In this document: piece by piece, positions 24,601 through 36,600 of the stretch
How the letters are laid out: the number at the start of each line of letters is the position of its first letter
How positions within the stretch are numbered: the stretch's first letter is position 1
Assembly (NCBI GenBank): GCA_037783415.1
Contig: JAZGTN010000046.1
Location: forward strand, 2,858,501 to 2,922,500
Origin: Leptasterias polaris
Taxonomy: Eukaryota; Echinodermata; Asteroidea; Forcipulatida; Asteriidae
Length of the DNA: 64,000 bases
Direction: 5' to 3'
Notes under the pieces: generated by a model
The model's input: the letters and a program-made list of their open reading frames with translations, nothing else
The model's database searches: none
Told to the model about the DNA's origin: nothing
Made by a program: the position numbers and the translations under genes

Positions 24601-27600
24601 TCTGTTCACTGGTGATCTAGAAGACCGATCAATCATCTATCCTCTTCAATCATTACATCAGGAAAAAAATCTTACTTTTAAAATGCCAAGGAAAATCAAT
24701 CGTAAAACTTCTGGTATCTCAAAAACCTCACCTTTGGGGCAGCAGCTTTTTCGGGCGAGTTCATCCGGACTCAAGCTTCAGTGTTGTCAGCAGCAAAGTG
24801 TGGGTTCGAATCCCGGTAATGACACTCTTACTCTTGAGCATGGTAAGGTCATTGATTGGTGAATACTCTAAAAATTATTGACTATAAAAACTGTAATTGC
24901 TTCGTACACAGTTTGGAAAGTAGTGCATTCTGCTCTACCAACCAGGCTCCTGGATGATACCCATGCCTTTATCCTTACGGACTGTGAAGGAGGTGGCAAT
25001 GTGCCCCTGGTGAAAGTTGATTTAGGTTGACAGCCCAAATCAGTTCAGTGTAGCCCTCACCTTATAGTGGCTGTCTGGCCTTGTAATGTAAGGTGATTTC
25101 TCATTTAAAACATTTTTAAAGGGTGTGTACAACATTGGTAATTGGCAAAGACCTGTATCCACACTTGATGTGACCTAACATATACATGAAATAACAAACC
25201 TGTGAAAGTTTAAGCTCAATCGGTCTTCGGAGTCATGAGAAAACAGTGAAAAAAACTTTATATGTTTTAACTTTTTTTCAAACATCAGATTTTATCCTGC
25301 AGGATAATGACTATTGTTTTACCCATTTCCCCAAAAACTATGGCATTTCAAGCAAAACTATTTCAAGGGAAGTTTTCCACCATGACCATCTTTTATACCA
25401 TGTAAGTTATGTGCAAATCTGTGAACAATTATATTTTTAATCTTACCAATGTTGTACACACCCTTTAAGTAAATTTTTAAAAATTAAAAATTAGGCTTAC
25501 CTAGCTCCTTGTCTTCAGTGAGCGTTGAGACATACTCCAGTAATCTCGTCAAGCTGGTAATCTGAACATGTGGGGAAAACTTCTGGCTAAGTGACAGCCA
25601 AAAGTCGATACTACGGCCTGGTCCCTGTGTGGGAAAACAACAGTTATGCATTTACGCTTAGTTTCCTTAATCTGTTATGCGAGGTCAGGAGAAAATAGTG
25701 AAAAAACATTCACAATGTTCAGCATGTAAACACATTGACCTTAAGTTGGAGTGTAACAACCAAAATCAGCTGTTGCGATCTGTTTAGGTTTTCAGATACA
25801 GTTTTCTAGAATACGACTTCATATCAGAGGGAAATATTTCACAGAAAAAAAAATAGTTCTAGTATGAACTTCATAATCAGTAAGCTTTCAGACAAAAATT
25901 TAATATTGATGCTTTATATCCTTACTAATCTTGTGCAATACCTTTAGCCCAATTTTTACTAAAAATCCCATGTTTTGCCAGGTTAAAGATTATTCAAGTA
26001 TTGTATCGCCCGAAAAAGCCCAGAATAGAATGTCTCCTGGAATACTGTACAAGTATTGCTTGTATTTGAGTGTTGGGGCCCTGTTAAAGTGTACCATTTC
26101 GTATCCGTCACATTGTCAATCAATGTACCTGGGATCTTGAAGTTGAAATACATACATACATACATACATACATACATACATACAGAGCATTTATAAAGCG
26201 CCTTTTCTACAAGATCAAAGCGCTATAAAGTGAGCAAACCAATGGAACTACAACATATTACATTTGATACAGATAAGTTTTAAGAGATTTCTTGAAAATT
26301 GGCAAAGAGTTACAATTTCTAATGGATACTGGGAGGTTGTTCCACATTTGGTGAAATGAAAGTTTTCCTAAAATGATTTCCTGCAAATCAATAAACAAGT
26401 ACACTTGAATTGTTGGATTCTCTTTATTTCAACCCTAATCAGGGATGTGATAGGCTGTTGAGCTCAAAAGCTTGCGAGTGCGAAGCCCACTATATACATT
26501 TATCTTTGGTTTTAAAAGCCCTACTCTGCAATATGGGGCGTTCTATATTGTTTTATCTTCATATTTTTATGAATTTGATCTTAAGTTTTTAAAAAATAAA
26601 ATGGATTTCCGGGAAAAACTGCTAATTCTGGTACCTTAACATCAACCTCATCTCCTGGGTGCATCGCAGCGGCGCCTTTAGTAACGTAGCCGCCGATCAG
26701 CAGGGCCAGCATCTTAGACAAGTACTTCTCCTCACCGACTGTCTTCATGAGTTGACTGAACAGCGGCAGACGCCGGTGCTCCGGGATGTGAGGATAGGCA
26801 TCCACAAAGACTCGCATCACCATGACGACGACCTCCTCAACACCACCCTTGAAGTCGGTTGCAACTGTTTGTTGTTCGCTGGCCTAGTTGAAAAAAGAGG
26901 ACACAGAAATCAATTCATGAAGATGCTTGCAACAAGATCACAAAAAATATCCTCCACAATTCTTCTTCTGAATTTGACCTTCATCAGTTGAAATGGTATT
27001 TGCACTTATAGTAAAAAACAAAAATAGACCAACATGTCTTACACTCTTCAGTCTCCTGACGATGACTAGAACAAGCTAGTCAAAACGTTCAGACCAATTA
27101 AGAACTCACTCGGCTGCAGTGAAGTTAATATCCAGAAGTCCCCTCGATCCACTAAGATAAAGTAGTAGTCCCGGTCGATTTCCTACCTCCCGCCCAGGTA
27201 GTAGTTAATAAGCAGGACAGTTCTTCTCAGAACAGAGAAGTCTCCCAAAGTCTCCCGAATTCCGAATAATCTACTCCGCAGCAGTAGACTAAATAGCAAG
27301 ACAAGTTCTCAAAGAACAAAATCTACTTAGCAAGTAGATATACACATGGTGTTACCGCAAACCAAATATACATTGATACCTCACCATGCAATGCCTCAAA
27401 TCTCATATAAAAAAACAAAAAAACAAAAACTGACCTTGATAAGGGCTGGTATGACCGTCTCGACGGTCTGCATAATGACCTGGAAGCTGTTGCTGTCGTC
27501 TTGGTGTAGCATGTTGGCGCCCATGAAGGTGAAGATGGCCATGATGTTATGCAATACGTGCTCCTTAAACAAATCAAAGATATTATTAATTCTGGTTGTG

Positions 27601-30600
27601 AAGCCAAGGAATCTCAGAAAAGCAAACTTAATCACTACACTGGCCAAGAACCCCTTGGAGAGAAGACAAGGAAGGAAGTTTCAGTTTTAGATGTGGGAGG
27701 AAAACCCTAGAGAACGATTCCAGGGAAATGACCCTCTATCAAGTAATTATGACCCTTCCGCTCTGCTACAAGGTCAAATACCCACTGGGAACAAGCTGTA
27801 GAATTTGAGAAATAACTGTTTTACCCAGAACAAAATATGACCTTGCTATTCTATATAGGATATGACCCCAGTCAACATAGATATGACCTTATTGTTCAGC
27901 CACAAGGTCAAATACTCAATGGAAACAAACCACCTGTAAACATTAAAATATGACTGTTTTGACGAGAACAAAATATGACCTTGCTATTCTACAAAGGACT
28001 TGACCCCAGTCACCATAGATATGACCTTACTGCTTGGCTACAAGGCCAAATACTCACTGGGAACGAACCAGCTGTAGATGTTAAATTATGACTATTTTGC
28101 CGGGAAAAGAATATGACCTTGTTACTTTACATCTGATATGACCCCAGTATGAACTTATCGCTCGACTACAAGGTCAACTACTCACAGGGAACAAACCAGC
28201 TGCAGCAGCCAGCCAGCAGCATCAACGCATGACGGTGTGTCTGCCGGTTATCTGTTGTCCTGATACACTGTACGACCACCTCCACGCTGAACTGCGCCTG
28301 ACTCAGGACGCCATCGGAGAGGGTCTTGTTGTCAGGGGCGAGCTGGTTGCAGATGTTGAGCAGAGTGGTCAAGATCAACTGCTTGAGGTACTCCATGGAG
28401 GGCTCTTGGGCGGTTTGGTCAAGCTCAAGACACCTGTGGATAGGTTACAAATTAACATTACAGGAAAACTCCCTGAGAGGCAAGAATAATACATCCTTTT
28501 TTTCCTTTACCAACTCACACCTGTTACCTCAATGTAAATCCTTTTCCAAACAAAGGAATCTAATCCTTCAATTGGATGAAGAACAAGGCAGTAGTGCTGC
28601 TGACTGCCCAGGCAGTTTAACTGCTCATCAATTAAGTTTAATGACCAAGAATGACAATGTAAACACACTCACTCACTCAAACTGATGTATAGTTTCTGAG
28701 TTTTTGTGGCTAAACTCGGAAATTCTTTAACAGAGCTTTCCCACAATGAAAGCCGGAGAGTTGAAATCCAGGAGGTCTTCACCGCTCAAATTTTTAGGCA
28801 TGATATTTTGAAAAGAGTAGGAACACTTTATCGAGTACAAGGGCTGGCCTACAGGTATACATGGTGTAGGCTCTAATAGTGCATTGAGCGTCTTTTTAGG
28901 CAGATTAATAGTCTTTTCAGGCCTTATCAATAACTATTTCTCTGTTTTTTTCCAAGGGCTAACAAATCGGAAAATAGACTAAAGTGAAAGAATATTATGC
29001 CTGTACATGTACGCAAAGAGACAAAAGCCACTGGAGTCAACAATCGAATTCACCCCTTACCAGGGCTATTTGTGTAATCCGTATTCCAGACCTTTGTTCC
29101 TTCATCTGACATACCAGTATTTCGATAGACCGAATGACTACCAAGATTGAATCCATTGCTCTCAGCATAGAGGTAAAAGCAAGATTCCAGTGTGAAACTG
29201 AAAATTATCAACAGTGAGTCACGCCAAACAAGGAGGGCCTCTCAGCAAGTTTTTCTCAAAGGAAAATTGTAGATCCCATCCAGTGCCAATGACCATCATG
29301 ATTGGTGTCTTAACTTCATTTAGTTAGAATAGTTTCATTTGAAAATACTATATCACCTCAAAAAATGTCAAGATTTTCCCCAAATAATACCATGGGTGGT
29401 ACGGTAATTGTTGAGAAAATGCCAGCATCAACTGGTTAAGACTGGGTAGTCTGTAATCCGTATTCCAGACCTTCGTTCCTTCATCTGACATACCAGTATT
29501 TCGATAGACCGAATGACTACCAAGATTGAATCCATTGCTCTCAGCACAAACGTAAGAGCAAGATTCCAGTGTGAAACTGAAAATTATCAACAGTGAGTCA
29601 CGCCAAACAAGGAGGGCCTCTAAGCAAGTTTTTCTCAAAGGAAAATTGTAGATCCCAGTGCCAATGACCATCATGTTTAGTGTCTTAACTTCATTTAGTA
29701 AAAGTAGTTTTCTTTGAAAATACTATATCACCTCAAAAAATGTCAAGATTTTCACCCAAATAATACCATGGGTAGTACGGTAATTGTTGAGAAAATGCCA
29801 GCATCAACTGGTTAAGACTGCATGGGTAGTCTAAAGCAAATGTCAAGTTCTACAGACCCCTTGCAAATGTCATCACACTCTGAAATAGCACCCTCACTAA
29901 GGCAAACAGAAGCAGATCACTGGACAATAGCTGTTCTTGGTGAGTAAAAATGTGCGCATGACCTCAGCATCCCAACAGCGTTGCGCGTTATGCAAGGGGG
30001 TCATGAAAGAGGGTCGCTAGTCTTGTCAGAGTATGGGTTTAGGGAAAACATAGGGACCCATTACTCACCTTGAGATAAGGGTGAAGAGCGCTGGGACTAA
30101 CTGAGTCACGCCCTTGATCTTCTTGAGCTTCTTCTGCTGAAGCAGCTCAATGATGTGGGTGACTCGTTGCCATCGGCGCGTCTCGGCATCCGAGGGCTTC
30201 TCATCTGCTGTGGTTGGCTCTTTGGTCCTGCGAATCGACAAGTAACAAATTAAGATTGAAGAATCAGCGATAGTAGTGTCTCCTCTTTGGGTATATATAG
30301 ACCTTTCTTCTGCATATGTTTCTAAACCATAATGGATCAACCACAGGACTATACAAAATATCAGGTTTATTTGGATATTTCAAAGTCACACTTCCAGGGG
30401 TAATGATCAAGCAAGGCATTGCGAGGCAAGATTGTACACCACTGGGGACGAGGTTGGTCAATAGCAACAGTTTGATGTGGCAGTCACTTTTTTAACTTTG
30501 TGCAAAAATCCAAACACCAAAGTATTCTGCTTTCTTGGCTTGCCTGAGGTTCTTGGCTTTTCCATCGATTTGTAACTTGTCCAACTCCACCACTATCTGC

Positions 30601-33600
30601 TCAGCTTCAAGAGGCAACTGGAATATAAAACAGTTATTAGGTAGTTAAGTCTTCCGACTGGCTTCTCCCACATACAAGGGGCACATTTTGGCGATCCGAT
30701 CAGAAACATGTTTAATCTTCACTCATTGGTCGTTTAGAGCCTTACGCCATGAACTTCAGGGCACACAACAACAAACGGTGCACCACGCCAACCATCCTGA
30801 AATGCACATTGCACAGTACTACACAGGGAATCCCACTCCTGATCCCAAAATGGTGCAATCAAAAATTTTCATGGGTGATTATGTCATGTGAATTGAGTCA
30901 ATAATCTGCTGGGTAAGACATACTTTTCTCAGGGTGCGCCCGATGCTGGCTGCTACGGCAGCTTCTTTAGTCTCAACTTGCTGATCAATTAATTTGGAGA
31001 TCAACATCTGCTTCAGATCAGCTGTTGGAATCTCTTAGAAGAATAACGGCGTAATCTGAAAAAAAGAAACAAATACAATTCATAGACTTTATTTTAAAAA
31101 TCAATTTGCTGTTGAACAAAGAAAAGTAGACTAGAGTGGGATAATGACCTCCAGATTAATGTGCCGGTGTCATAGGGAAATCTTTCCCTCGGAGACTCTG
31201 TCCCCCGTAGGAGAAATTAACGTGGGCTGAAGGAGGATGATTAAAAAGAGGGCGCTATCAGAAGAAGTTTGTGCACAGTTCGCCGTATGGAGGGATAGAA
31301 TCTCCGGGTGGACAGATTCTCCTGCCACACCGGCACTATAAAGCACAGGTTGCTGACAAGAGTTGAATAGACTTAACCAAACACTGTATGGTTTGACTAG
31401 CTAGTCCGACTGGATCAACCTAGCCCCGGAGCACTGTTAGTCTAGTCAACTAGACTTAACCATAGTCAATCTAGATGTCAGCCAAACACTGTGTGGTTTG
31501 ACTAGCTAATCCGACTGGATCAACAGAGAAAATGATAGAACAAAAATAGAAAATGAAAATGATGTGTCAACAATTTAGTTCAACAACGTATAAATTAATG
31601 TTATTGTCTGCATTGACTGTTTTGACTAGTTGATTGACTAGACGCGTTCGAGTGAAAAACATACCACGCATGTGTGATTCAAATCGCTAATTGACAAAAG
31701 GTAGACCCTCGAACTTGCTCCTATATATTCTTTTTTTAAAGTGTAATCATGAAAGGCAATTTTGTACCTGTTTTAGAACCATTTTCTGTGGAGACTTTCT
31801 CCCTGTCTGCATGTTTTTCTCCATGTTCAATGCAGAGGAAAGAGCTTCAAAGTAGTCACCCAACATGGCTGCCATTGCCGGGGTGAACTGTTGGATGATG
31901 TGTTCCACAATGATGACCTCGTCATTACTCAGTTGACCTTGTGACTGAAATTTCCCCAGGAGGTCATTGAGCATGCCCAGTAGCGATGACAAGACAATCT
32001 ACCCAACAAGAATCAATTCAGATTTATTTAGGCGACAGCAATAGCAAAAATAACAAAAACATTCCAGATTTTTCATAGAAAATTATACCCTAGTGTGGGC
32101 CAAAGTTGAGAAAATTCTGGTTAAGCGTTTCTATGAGATTGGTCCCTTGCCCAAGAGACAAAACATCTGGCCCAATAGACACAATCGGCGACTGCAGCAC
32201 GTGACTCATAGTGGGTACACAAAGTAAACAAACCAAGCAAGTAATGCACATTGAGTATGGAAAAGCATGGCTGCTTGCCGGTTAGCACTCGGAAGCAGCC
32301 ATGCGTTTCCATTCACACTGCGCATTGCTTGCTTGGTTTGTTTACATTGTATACCCACTATGGGTCACGTGCTGCAGTCGCCAATTGTGTCTATTGCTTT
32401 CATTTTTTTTTCATTACCGGCCTGATGCTTATCTGGTGCCCCATGTCAATGCCTTGGTGCCCCTTGCAACGTTCAAAATAGCAATTTACAATATCCTATT
32501 AAATAGAGGTGCCCTTTACAATGAGGAAAAACTGCCTTGGTGCCCTTCCCTTTCAAGAACGAAGCATCAGGTGCCAATTTCATAGAGCTGCTTGAGCAGA
32601 AATTATAGCTTAATAATTTGCTGCTAAGCGAAAATGTACAGGATACCAATCATAGATAGTATAGCGTCACTGTTTTTACGAAGAGCCACATATGTCCAAA
32701 CGCTTGATTGAGATTTACATTTTATACTATGCTTGGCTTAAAACTGCAAAATCTGCAATACTAAAGCCACGGTTTGCAGTTAAAGACCTCTCATATGATT
32801 CTGTATAAGTTTAACCTCTCCATTGACTAACTAATTTCTTTAGATATATTGGCTAATTGCCATAGTAATTAATAAAAGATACTCGTCTCTTCATCAAACC
32901 TAAAAAGAGTGATGACCTACTTAAACACCCAACTGGATAACGTATTTTTACATAGGAAAGGGGCGCGCATGTCACGTGATCATGCGCACACCGACATAAG
33001 TGGCTCTTCGTGAAACCTGAACAAACAATGCATTTTCGGGGCCTGTGGCTCTTTGTGAAAAGGCAAAATGCAATTATTGAGATAAAGCCCCTTCCTGTAG
33101 AAATCAATAATTTGTCATTTTATGATATGTGGCTCTTCATGAAAACAGTGACGATATGTGAGATGGCATTTTAGCTGGTAACCTTATTCTGGTAAGCATC
33201 ATTTTGTTGTGCTTAAAAGCTTTTTATTTGCTTAAGCAGCTCCATGAAATTGGGCCTAGGCCGGCATTGAGCGTACCTTGTTCTTAACTTCGGACATGAT
33301 CTCCAGGAGAGCACGCTGAAGGAACCTTGGGGTGTCGTCTCCGCTCACAAACTCCAACAACCATCTCAGGCATTCTGGCTTTGGATGGGCGGAGTCGGAC
33401 GAATGCTTTGCTGCCTTCTTCTTCTTCTTGGGCGTGGAGGATGTCTTCTGCGTTTCTTCAGAGGTAGTCCCCGAATCGATGTGCGCATAGTACAGAGTCC
33501 AGAGCCTTGTCTTGAGAAAGTTGCGACATGGAGGAACCAGGTTTCTTCGGTCACGTGGTTGCTGGACACCATTTTCGGTCCAAATGCAGCACAACCCAAT

Positions 33601-36600
33601 GGGCAGACTAGTCTGGCACCCTGTATTCGCTAGTGCGTTTGTTTGACAGAAAATGGCTTCTAATTGCAAGTTGTTGCAACACTCTCAATATACGGCTCTG
33701 GAACTGTCCATGAAATGGTGCCCTCAATTGTTACATTTCCCTGTTTTCAGAAAAAGGAATGTTTCAATTTTTTATGTTTTTTTTTCCTTTCTTTTTTGGG
33801 TGGAGGAGAGTGTAGACTTTAAAATCGGGATGATTCTGTTTGAATCAGAAATGGTTGACAGTTCTCCTAGTGGAGCAGCTTTACCTTGCAGATGCATCTG
33901 ATGATGGGGTCAACCAGGTCGGTCTTCATCTTGATCTTGATTGCCAGCTGGCAGGTGATCATGTAGCTGGCGGCTTGGTAATCAACGAATCTGGGCACCA
34001 GTGAAAAACGGATCACGGAAAGGGTTAAAAGCAAAAAGTGGAAATTTGTCCCCATTTCCTAAGGAAAATGAGTTGATCTTAAAGGGTCTGTATACGTTTG
34101 GTAATGACTCTGAAAATTAATGCCAATAAAAACTTACTTGGTATGAAGTACAGCAGCTTTGGGTAGTTTAATGAATTTTGAGAAACTTTTAAACTTCGAA
34201 GTACTACGGTTATGGAAAAACATATCACTTTTTATTCCCCCAAAACTTGAATCTGAGAAGCGTTACGGCCGTAACGCTTCTCAGACTTTGTATTCCTATG
34301 GGGAATATTCTTCCTACGTGGAAATATTCTCTCCGAATTTTCGGTGATATCTCAAAAACGCGACCACCTTTTGAAGTGAAACTTTCACAGGTTAGTTTTA
34401 TTGTATATACCTACATTTATATAAGATTAACTCAATCAGTAGGCTCCAATAGATCGATCCATTAAGCCCCGCCTCCTTACGAGTTGACCAATCACAGCCG
34501 CGAAACCCGATCACCATTAGTGCAAAGATCACCAAACAGCTCAAATGGTGATCAGATTTCGCGGTTGTGATTGGTCAATGAGAAATGGGCGTGGCTTAAT
34601 GGACCTTGGAGACCCCATTTCACTGGATAAAGGGTGTGTTTTCTCAAAACATGAAAGTTTGGTCGCCAGGGCTAAACTGTCTCTTTGAGAAAACAGTAAA
34701 GATGTGGGCCCAATTTCATAGAGCTGCTTAAGCAGACAAAATTGCTTAACAATTTGTTGCTTAGCAGAAATGAGCAGGATACCAGTTACAAATTCTACAT
34801 GTGACATTGTAGTTTGGCTGGTAACCTTATTCTGGTAAGCATAGTTTTGTTGTGCTAAGCTACTTTTTGTGCTTAAGCAGCTCTATGAAATTGGGCCGTG
34901 GTGTTGTGTGGTAATTACATGTACGTATGGTTCCTTAGTAGGTTGGTACACCTCACTTTAGCAGGCATGATATTTGGTCCTTGAAAAAAAAAGTAGGAAC
35001 ATTTTATCGAGTACAAGGACTGACCTACATGTACACATAGTGTAGGCTTTTTATAGATATTTCAGGCTATTTAATCACCATTTTTCAGATTTTTCCAAGG
35101 GCAAAAAAAAGTCGGAAATCAGACTAAAGTAGGAAGAATATTATGCCTGCTTTAGGCGAGATCTGAGAACATTCAAATCCATCAAATCCAAGCAAAATTA
35201 GGCGAAGGAGTTTGGAGAATCAGAGTCGGTTTGAAACTTACTTCGATTTCAGGCCCTTCAAAACAAACGGAAGAATGTCGGACAGTAGCTTCTCCGTAAT
35301 CGGTTTGGCAACCTCGATGGTCCCGACAACGGCCGAGCAGTAGAAACAGGTGACGACTCGCAGGAGGGCGTCTGCTGACTTTGAGGGCGCTTCGCTGTCT
35401 GTTTAATAAGCATCACCACGATCGCTTGAATGAGCGGAGGTTTGTTTGTGAGCCTGTTGAGAAAATGTGGAGTAGGTAATAACCAGATTAAAGTTTCATA
35501 CATGTTAATTTGTTTGCATCCGGGATAAAGAATATAATTTGGTTTTCACCCTTACACCAATGTGTATTAAGCACAGTATACTCAGTACTTTCCCCAGTTC
35601 TGTGAAAAAAATCCTACTGGATATCACTCAAATGTGATTCAAACCCTCAACCTTTGCTTTGCTAGAGCAGATGTCTTACCACTAGACCACCGAGCTAGCC
35701 CGATGGCTAGAGGCAGTTCAAATCCTACGTGTTAGCAGCAGGTACCGCAACAGTTTAATAGAATACAATAATTATTTGCATCAACGATAAAGAATCTAAT
35801 TCATTTTTGTTAAGATTAAAGTTGAGAGTAATTTTGAGCAGATGGTTTTATAATAATGATAACAATACTGTTGGGTTGAACAAAGAAAAATTGGCTAGAG
35901 CAGGATTTGAACCTGCGACCTCCGGATTAACGTGCCGGCGCTCTACCAACTGAGCTATCTAGCCCTAAAGTTGGTGGTCTTCCTATTTTGTCAATATCTT
36001 TGTTCGTTGTGCCAGTCAGAAGCCATTCAACCTGTAACTGCCGTAGAGCCAGGGATCGCACAAAAGTTTACGGTACAACCTGGGAATTGGCTAGAGCAGG
36101 ATTTGAACCTGCGACCTCCGGATTAACGTGCCGGCGCTCTACCAACTGAGCTATTTAGCCCTAATGTTGGCAGTCTCTATATTTTGTCAATATCTTTGTT
36201 CGTTGTGCCAGTCAGAAGCCATTCAACCTGTGACTGCCGTGTAGCCAGGGATCACACCCAAGTATACGGTACAACCTGGGAAGTAGCAGCAGAGAGATCA
36301 CCTTAAGGGGTTGCAACTTTCAAATTTGTTTTGGCTTAACCCAAAATTATTTTAAATTATCCAGTCAGTTTCCCTTGTGGTTTATTACTTGATACTAATA
36401 ATGGAATAAGCCAAAAGGGAGGACTAGATAGCTCAGTTGGTAGAGCGCCGACACGTTAATCTGAAGGTCCTTGGTTCAAATCCCGCTCTAGTCAATATTT
36501 CTTTGTTCAACCCAAAATCACTAATAATGGAAGTTACCGCACCAGTGTCTGCCAATTTTAACACTCATAGTGTTCTTAACTATCACTAGTAAACACTTTA

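Noticed and set aside
33385..33633. Plus-strand frames opposite HEATR1 exon 7
   Set aside because: Antisense shadows of a Lys-rich coding stretch.
35635..35705. Possible tRNA gene on the minus strand (CTCGGTGGTCTAGTGGTAAG-like A box)
   Set aside because: The anticodon and T arms do not fold convincingly; it is more likely another tRNA-derived repeat.
36421..36493. Functional tRNA-Lys or tRNA-Asn gene
   Set aside because: The A and B boxes are good, but the base 5' of the anticodon is not T, stems have mismatches, and a SINE tail follows. Six similar copies are scattered in both orientations.
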